8,844 bases of DNA from Thermoprotei archaeon (GTDB lineage: Archaea > Thermoproteota > Thermoprotei > Thermofilales > Thermofilaceae): the NCBI GenBank assembly GCA_003649495.1, contig QMRZ01000054.1:1-8844 (forward strand), in the 5' to 3' direction. The translations under genes and the position numbers were made by a program. Of the stretch, positions 5,474-8,844 are shown piece after piece (position 1 is the stretch's first letter; the number at the start of each line of letters is the position of its first letter). A model generated the notes under the pieces. It was not told where the DNA came from. It searched no databases and was given only the letters and a program-made list of their open reading frames with translations.

Positions 5474-5574
5474 TGGTGCGGGGGCCGGGATTCGAACCCG
5501 GGCAGGCCTACGCCAGCGGATATCTCAGCGAGCCCTTAAGTCCGCCCCCTTTGTCCTGACTCGGGCACCCCCGC
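5474..5574 (-). tRNA. tRNA-Leu(UAA) with 13-nt intron and encoded CCA
   Basis: Acceptor GCGGGGG (5574-5568) pairs fully with CCCCCGC (5484-5478), followed by discriminator A and encoded CCA (5476-5474). The D arm is CCC/GGG, the anticodon stem GCGGA (5545-5541) with TCCGC (5520-5516), and the loop CTTAAG + A gives anticodon UAA. The long variable arm (about 5515-5502) is typical of class II tRNA-Leu, and the T arm is CCGGG-TTCGAAT-CCCGG. An intron of 13 bases (5534-5522) interrupts the loop at the canonical 37/38 site. Its junctions form a regular bulge-helix-bulge: CTTA pairs with TGAG, flanked by the 3-nt bulges AG^G and AT^A. Confidence 0.96.
5522..5534 (-). other. tRNA-Leu intron (bulge-helix-bulge)
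   Basis: A 13-nt insert after position 37. Bulge AGG (5536-5534), 6-nt loop (5533-5528), helix strand TGAG (5527-5524) pairing with CTTA (5540-5537), bulge ATA (5523-5521). This is the motif cut by the archaeal tRNA-splicing endonuclease. Confidence 0.9.
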
Positions 5575-5599
5575 AGGCATTAGTAGATCGCCTCAAGCC

Positions 5600-5610
5600 T
5601 CTTAAGATTT
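5600..5610 (-). promoter_or_regulatory. TATA-like promoter of tRNA-Leu
   Basis: Minus-strand AAATCTTAAGA lies about 30 bases upstream of the mature tRNA 5' end. It contains the 8-mer TCTTAAGA that also sits upstream of nadA, which supports this 8-mer as a TATA element in the organism. Confidence 0.55.
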
Positions 5611-5618
5611 TCTAGCGC

Positions 5619-5632
5619 AGCTTCATGAAGCT
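5619..5632. repeat. Perfect 14-bp palindrome
   Basis: AGCTTCATGAAGCT lies in the 90-base gap between the end of vapC and tRNA-Leu, just upstream of the tRNA promoter. It could be a protein-binding site or a hairpin at the end of the vapBC transcript. Confidence 0.4.
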
Positions 5633-5665
5633 CACACCTGCTGGGCGGGCTCATCAAGTTGAGCG

Positions 5666-6121
5666 CTATGCGTAGTCCTCGAGGAACAGCAAGGAGTACT
5701 CCCTCTCTAGGCTCTCGATTACGGGCAGCATCTCTCTTTCACGCCTCCTGAATACCGCCTTACAGCCGTAGATCTTTGAGGCAGCTATGACATAGCAGTC
5801 GGTTAGCGCTACCCCGTACCTCAGCTTCACGCGCCCAGCCTCCAGGGCCAGCTCCAGGTCTAGCCCCTTCACCTCTGCTGTGGGAAGCCGGTATAGCCAG
5901 CCCACGAGCTTTGCAGCCCTAAGCTCCGCGTCGCTGAGCCCCAGGGCCTTGTAGATCCTAGCCGCCACCACGTAGGTCTCGGAGAGCACGGGGTGGAGTA
6001 TGATGGCTGTGAGCCCGCCTGCTAGCAGCGCGCTGAATATCGCCTCGGCCTGCTCGTGGTACTCTCCACGCTGGTCGATGTACTCCACTATCACGCTCGT
6101 GTCCAGTGCCACCCTAGTCAA
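5666..6121 (-). CDS. vapC: VapC-type PIN-domain toxin
   Basis: 151 residues with a complete PIN fold. ALDTSVIVEYID gives Asp7, VLSETYVVAARI gives Glu48 and VALTDCYVIAASKIYGCKAVFRR gives Asp108; the usual fourth acidic site (TRDxDF) reads RRREREM, with Glu129/Glu131 nearby. PIN toxins are Mg-dependent ribonucleases, in VapC usually cutting tRNA or rRNA. The start is a TTG at 6121, overlapping the vapB stop by 8 bases; GTG at 6112 is the alternative but would leave only three residues before the catalytic Asp. The overlap and order (antitoxin first) are typical of vapBC operons. The next gene downstream is tRNA-Leu. Confidence 0.88.
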   Translation of the reverse strand: MTRVALDTSVIVEYIDQRGEYHEQAEAIFSALLAGGLTAIILHPVLSETYVVAARIYKALGLSDAELRAAKLVGWLYRLPTAEVKGLDLELALEAGRVKLRYGVALTDCYVIAASKIYGCKAVFRRREREMLPVIESLEREYSLLFLEDYA

Positions 6122-6374
6122 GGCTCACGCCCAAATCCTCCAGCAGCCTCCTAGCCTTATCGCTGAGTCCCTTCACGCGCCTCAGGATGGGGCTGGTCAC
6201 CTCGGGCCCGGCCTCGACGAATATCTCCTCGGGCGGCTCCTCCACTGGCTCCAGTACTATCCTCTTCCCCTCCACCCTCACCCTCAGGACGGTGCCTGGC
6301 GTGAGCCCGAGCGCCTCCCTGACGGGCTTGGGGATTACCACCTGGCCCTTACTCGACACAGTAGTCCTCAGCAC
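6114..6374 (-). CDS. vapB: AbrB/SpoVT-family antitoxin VapB
   Basis: 86 residues. The N-terminal 45 are a swapped-hairpin AbrB domain with the classic pattern VSSKGQVVIPKPVREALGLTPGTVLRVRVEGKRIVLEPV. The rest, acidic first (EEPPEEIFVEAG) and then a helix (SDKARRLLEDLGV), is the expected toxin-binding tail. It should bind and neutralise the PIN toxin and repress the operon. The start is a GTG at 6374, supported by a TATA-like patch about 25 bases upstream and a leaderless layout. A perfect inverted repeat lies between the two. It follows the NAD-kinase-like gene by 35 bases on the same strand but has its own promoter. Confidence 0.9.
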   Translation of the reverse strand: MLRTTVSSKGQVVIPKPVREALGLTPGTVLRVRVEGKRIVLEPVEEPPEEIFVEAGPEVTSPILRRVKGLSDKARRLLEDLGVSLD

Positions 6375-6378
6375 AGTA

Positions 6379-6396
6379 GTAAGATTAACATCTTAC
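6379..6396. promoter_or_regulatory. Probable VapB operator (inverted repeat)
   Basis: GTAAGAT (6379-6385) and ATCTTAC (6390-6396) form a perfect 7-bp inverted repeat with a 4-base spacer, placed between the TATA box and the vapB start at 6374. AbrB-type antitoxins bind such symmetric sites to repress their operons. Confidence 0.6.
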
Positions 6397-6404
6397 CTTA
6401 AAAC
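6395..6404 (-). promoter_or_regulatory. vapBC TATA-like box
   Basis: Minus-strand GTTTTAAGGT, centre about 6399, is 25 bases upstream of the vapB GTG and directly abuts the inverted repeat. It overlaps the gap after the stop of the upstream gene. Confidence 0.5.
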
Positions 6405-6409
6405 TTACC

Positions 6410-7396
6410 CTATCTGGCCAGCTCGTAGTACACCTGCCTGGCATCCCTGAGGCTCGTCGACCTCCTCACGAGCCCTCTGCGCAGTAGCTCGGAGAGCGCG
6501 TACCTGACGGTCCTCTCGGGCAGGAGGGTGAGCTCCGCTATCTCCCTGGCGCTCATGGGCCCCTTCAGCTCTAGCATCTTCAGCACGAACTTGGCGCTGG
6601 GCGGCATGTCAGCAGCCTCAGCCGCTATCTTCTCCCTCAGCGTCTCCCTAACAGAGGGCCGTGAGGAGACCTTGACTATCCTGATGGGCCTCTCCGACCT
6701 GGAGATGGTAACCTCGCGCCTCACCTTGACGCGCTTGCCCCCGTCTGCGACCACCTCGCAGGGGTGCCTGCTGGACACGTTCTTGATGACTATCCTCGAC
6801 GTGTCAGGCACTATTAGCGGCCTCTTCGAGGGATCCACGCTGTTCACGGGCACTACCTCGAGGACGCGCGCCCCCTCCAGGACTACGGCGCCCCCAGCTG
6901 AGAGGGCGTAGGCCGTGGAGCCCAGAGGCGTGGCAACGAGCACGCCATCAGCCCTATCCATCCAGACTAGGTCGCCATCAACGAGGAGCTCGTAGCTCAT
7001 CAGCGTGGCGCTCCTGGAGGGGAAGACCGCGATCTCGTTCATCGCGTACACCACGGTGGAGCCGTCCACCACGCCCCTCAGCCTCGCGTGAGTGGCGAGC
7101 TCGTACTCCCCCCTCCTCAGCATCTCTAGGGCACTCCCAAGCTCGTCGAGGCTTATGGAGGAGAGGTAGCTGACGCTGTTCCCCAGGCTCACCCCCAGGA
7201 TCGGGGTATCCGAGTCCCCCACCGCCTGGATCGCGTCCAGTATGTCCCTGTCATCGCCAATTGCGAGGACCAGGTCGGCCGATGCCGGGTCCTCCACCTG
7301 CATCATGCCGTGGGCCGCCACTATGCTGGAGACCTCCCTCGCCTCCCCCCCGCTCACGTGCCTACCCACCCACACGTAGACTCTATCTAGGGGCAT
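6410..7396 (-). CDS. NAD-kinase-like protein fused to a C-terminal winged helix
   Basis: 328 residues from the ATG at 7396; TTG 7429 and GTG 7411/7405 are in-frame alternatives. Residues 1-245 follow the NAD kinase fold: DLVLAIGDDRD (41-51), GVSLGNSVSYL (68-78), AMNEIAVF with Asn120-Glu121, RADGVLVATPLGSTAYALSAGG (148-169), NSVDPSKRPLIVPD (185-198) and EVVADGG (214-220). In true kinases the first motif is GGDGT; here it is GDDRD, keeping the central Asp49 but losing the glycines and threonine that hold phosphate. The NAD-binding TPxGSTAY and NE motifs are intact. Residues about 262-328 form a winged helix (MPPSAKFVLKMLELKG, REIAELTLLPERTVRYALSELLRRGLV, wing). It is divergent from nadAC. I infer a nucleotide-sensing regulator; an active kinase with a DNA-binding tail is the alternative. 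Confidence 0.85.
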   Translation of the reverse strand: MPLDRVYVWVGRHVSGGEAREVSSIVAAHGMMQVEDPASADLVLAIGDDRDILDAIQAVGDSDTPILGVSLGNSVSYLSSISLDELGSALEMLRRGEYELATHARLRGVVDGSTVVYAMNEIAVFPSRSATLMSYELLVDGDLVWMDRADGVLVATPLGSTAYALSAGGAVVLEGARVLEVVPVNSVDPSKRPLIVPDTSRIVIKNVSSRHPCEVVADGGKRVKVRREVTISRSERPIRIVKVSSRPSVRETLREKIAAEAADMPPSAKFVLKMLELKGPMSAREIAELTLLPERTVRYALSELLRRGLVRRSTSLRDARQVYYELAR

Positions 7397-7420
7397 TGCT
7401 TGCACTCCCACTCCACGCGG

Positions 7421-7428
7421 TGTATGCA
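7421..7428 (-). promoter_or_regulatory. TATA-like box of the NAD-kinase-like gene
   Basis: Minus-strand TGCATACA, centre about 7424, is 28 bases upstream of the ATG at 7396. A GGAGTG ribosome-like site (7408-7403) also precedes that ATG, so leaderless or short-leader initiation are both possible. Confidence 0.35.
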
Positions 7429-7438
7429 ATTCTTGCCG

Positions 7439-7463
7439 GTAGGGAGTCCCTCTTAAGACCTAC
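7439..7463. promoter_or_regulatory. nadA promoter with nested inverted repeats, candidate operator
   Basis: The palindrome TCTTAAGA (7451-7458), centre 24-25 bases before the nadA ATG, is the likely TATA box; the same 8-mer precedes tRNA-Leu. Directly upstream, AGGGA-g-TCCCT (7441-7451) is a 5-bp inverted repeat, and GTAGG (7439-7443) with CCTAC (7459-7463) encloses both. A protein bound here would block nadA transcription and could also affect the divergent gene. Confidence 0.45.
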
Positions 7464-7478
7464 TGTCAATGGCGCCTG

Positions 7479-8405
7479 ATGATAAGCATCGAGGAGGTCA
7501 GGAGGCTGGCGAGGAGCAAGGGGGCGGTGATACTGGCCCACAACTACCAGAGGCCAGAGGTCCAGGACGCCGCCGACTACGTGGGCGATAGCCTGGGGCT
7601 CTCGATCAGGGCGATGGAGGCGGAGGCAGAGCTCATAGTCTTCGCGGGAGTCGACTTCATGGCTGAGCAGGCCGCGATACTGAACCCCGGGAAGGTTGTG
7701 CTGCACCCGGACACCCAGTCCAGGTGCCCGATGGCAGCCATGCTAACGCCCGAGGTTGTCAGGGAGTACAGGGAGAGGTACCCGGGGGCCCCCTTCGTCG
7801 CCTACGTGAACACGCTGGCTGAGGTGAAGGCACTGGCCGACTACGTGGTGACTAGCAGCAGCGCAGTCAAGCTCGTATCGCAGCTCGACGCGGACACCGT
7901 GCTCTTCGGCCCCGACAAGAACCTGGCGGACTACGTGGCCGAGAGGACTGGGAAGGAGGTCGTGCCGGTGCCCAGCTACGGGCACTGCCCCGTCCACGTG
8001 GTGATAACCCCCAGCTGCCTGGAGAGGGCTAGGGAGGAGCATCCCCAGGCCAAGCTCCTAGCCCACCCCGAGTGCCTCCGCGAGATCAGGAGGGAGGCCG
8101 ACTTCGTGGGGAGCACCAGCCAGATGGTTAGGGCCGCCGCGGAGATGGGCGCTGACGAGTACATAGTGGCGACGGAGGTGGGCCTCCTCCACAGGATAGA
8201 GAAGCTCGGGAAGAGGGCCTACCCGGCGAGCCCCTACGCCGTGTGCGTGGACATGAAGAGGATAACCCTGGAGAAGGTCGCCAAGTGCCTGAGGGAGGGC
8301 ACCGGCGTGGTGAGGGTTGAGCCGAAGGTGGCGAGGAGGGTGAGGGAGGTGCTCGAGAGGTCCTTCGAGCTGATGGGGGTTGAGGTGCCTTGGCGGAGGA
8401 GCTAG
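7479..8405 (+). CDS. nadA: Quinolinate synthase NadA
   Basis: 308 residues, full length. NadA condenses iminoaspartate with dihydroxyacetone phosphate to quinolinate using a [4Fe-4S] cluster in the cytoplasm. The three-fold repeated fold shows its marks: LAHNYQRPEVQDAADYVGDSL (19-39), SRCPMAAM with Cys83, VTSSSAVKLV (124-133), SYGHCPVH with Cys170, AHPEC (195-199), GSTSQMV (211-217), TEVGLLHRI (232-240) and VCVDMKRITLEKV with Cys256. Cys83, Cys170 and Cys256 are the cluster ligands, at the same positions as I recall for the Pyrococcus enzyme. The ATG at 7479 lacks a ribosome site and has a TATA-like box at -25, so it is probably leaderless. nadC overlaps its last 16 bases. NadB or aspartate dehydrogenase, which would supply iminoaspartate, is not in the window. 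Confidence 0.97.
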   Translation: MISIEEVRRLARSKGAVILAHNYQRPEVQDAADYVGDSLGLSIRAMEAEAELIVFAGVDFMAEQAAILNPGKVVLHPDTQSRCPMAAMLTPEVVREYRERYPGAPFVAYVNTLAEVKALADYVVTSSSAVKLVSQLDADTVLFGPDKNLADYVAERTGKEVVPVPSYGHCPVHVVITPSCLERAREEHPQAKLLAHPECLREIRREADFVGSTSQMVRAAAEMGADEYIVATEVGLLHRIEKLGKRAYPASPYAVCVDMKRITLEKVAKCLREGTGVVRVEPKVARRVREVLERSFELMGVEVPWRRS

Positions 8406-8844
8406 CCTACAGGAGGATGCTGGAGTGGCTGGCCGAGGACATCCCCTTCTGGGACGTGACCTCAGAGCTCATACCCGAGGGCTGCAGGTGCCGCGCAGCG
8501 ATCATAGCCAAGGAGCCCGGCGTGGCCGCCTGCGTGGAGGAGGTGGCGCACTTCCTGAGGAGGATGGGGTTTGAGGTCAGGGTGAACGTGAGGAGTGGCG
8601 GGGAGTTCAGCAGGGGGGACTACATCATGGAGGTCTGGGGCGACATGAGGAGGCTCCTACAGGTTGAGAGGCTCATACTCAACGTGCTCTCACACGCATG
8701 TGGCGTGGCCACCGCCACTAGGAGGGCTGTGGAGGCCGCGAGGAGGGCTAACCCCCGGGTCAGGGTGGCGGCAACCAGGAAGACGCTGCCCGGCCTCAGG
8801 TACTTCGAGAAGAGGGCTGTGGAGGCTGGCGGCGGCGACACGCA
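8390..8844 (+). CDS. nadC: Quinolinate phosphoribosyltransferase NadC (3' end outside window)
   Basis: Partial: 151 complete codons of a protein usually about 270-290 residues. NadC converts quinolinate and PRPP to nicotinate mononucleotide, the step after NadA. Visible are the N-terminal domain (LAEDIPFWDVTSELIPEG, 14-31; IIAKEPGVAACVEEVAHFL), ERLILNVLSHACGVATATRR (93-112), and the active-site segment ATRKTLPGLRYFEKRAV (128-144) followed by GGGDT and, most likely, His at the cut. The first possible start is TTG 8390 (TGA closes the frame at 8381), 16 bases inside nadA, with GAGGTG just before it. ATG 8417, with GGAGG directly adjacent, would shorten the usual N-terminal helix. Overlap with nadA shows an operon. 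The related ModD family is excluded mainly by the nadA context. Confidence 0.94.
   Translation, partial: MAEELAYRRMLEWLAEDIPFWDVTSELIPEGCRCRAAIIAKEPGVAACVEEVAHFLRRMGFEVRVNVRSGGEFSRGDYIMEVWGDMRRLLQVERLILNVLSHACGVATATRRAVEAARRANPRVRVAATRKTLPGLRYFEKRAVEAGGGDT

Noticed and set aside
1..8844. CRISPR array
   Set aside because: No regularly spaced repeats of 24-37 bases are present; the 9-bp units at 4024-4068 have no spacers.

Overview
The window looks like chromosome of a thermophilic archaeon of the Thermoproteota (Crenarchaeota) type; I cannot name the genus. The evidence is a tRNA-Leu gene with a bulge-helix-bulge intron and an encoded CCA, TATA-like boxes about 25-28 bases upstream of several start codons (leaderless style), GGAGG/GGTG ribosome sites elsewhere, GTG and TTG starts, AGG-rich arginine codons in GC-rich genes, and small RHH, wHTH, AbrB and PIN proteins.

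Positions 1-2760: a small winged-helix protein gene (79-294, minus) lies next to a host gene that has been split in two by an IS607-family element (624-2611, minus). The element carries a serine recombinase (tnpA) overlapping a TnpB RNA-guided nuclease gene. The 3' end of tnpB folds into strong hairpins, one of which contains the tnpB stop codon and ends next to the element boundary, as expected for an omega RNA (reRNA). A 5-bp sequence (CGTTT) occurs at both ends. Removing the element rejoins the two host fragments in frame into a gene of about 109 codons, divergent from a major facilitator transporter gene (2763-3929, plus).

Positions 3930-5665: an RHH protein gene with a DUF5678-like tail (4060-4431) overlaps, by ATGA, a single-domain retropepsin-like aspartic protease gene (4428-4829). 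Imperfect 9-bp tandem repeats cover the promoter and start codon of the pair. Converging on it is a divergent HD-domain protein gene (4867-5337, minus). Then comes tRNA-Leu(UAA) with a 13-nt intron (5474-5574, minus).

Positions 5666-6403: a VapBC toxin-antitoxin operon (minus) with a perfect 7+7 bp inverted repeat between TATA box and start.

Positions 6410-8844: NAD metabolism. nadA (quinolinate synthase) and nadC (quinolinate phosphoribosyltransferase, cut by the window end) form an overlapping plus-strand operon. Divergent from them is a NAD-kinase-like protein whose nucleotide-binding GGDGT motif is changed to GDDRD and which carries a C-terminal winged helix. This combination beside nadAC makes it a candidate NAD(P)-sensing transcriptional regulator rather than, or as well as, an enzyme. 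It is the most interesting item in the window.
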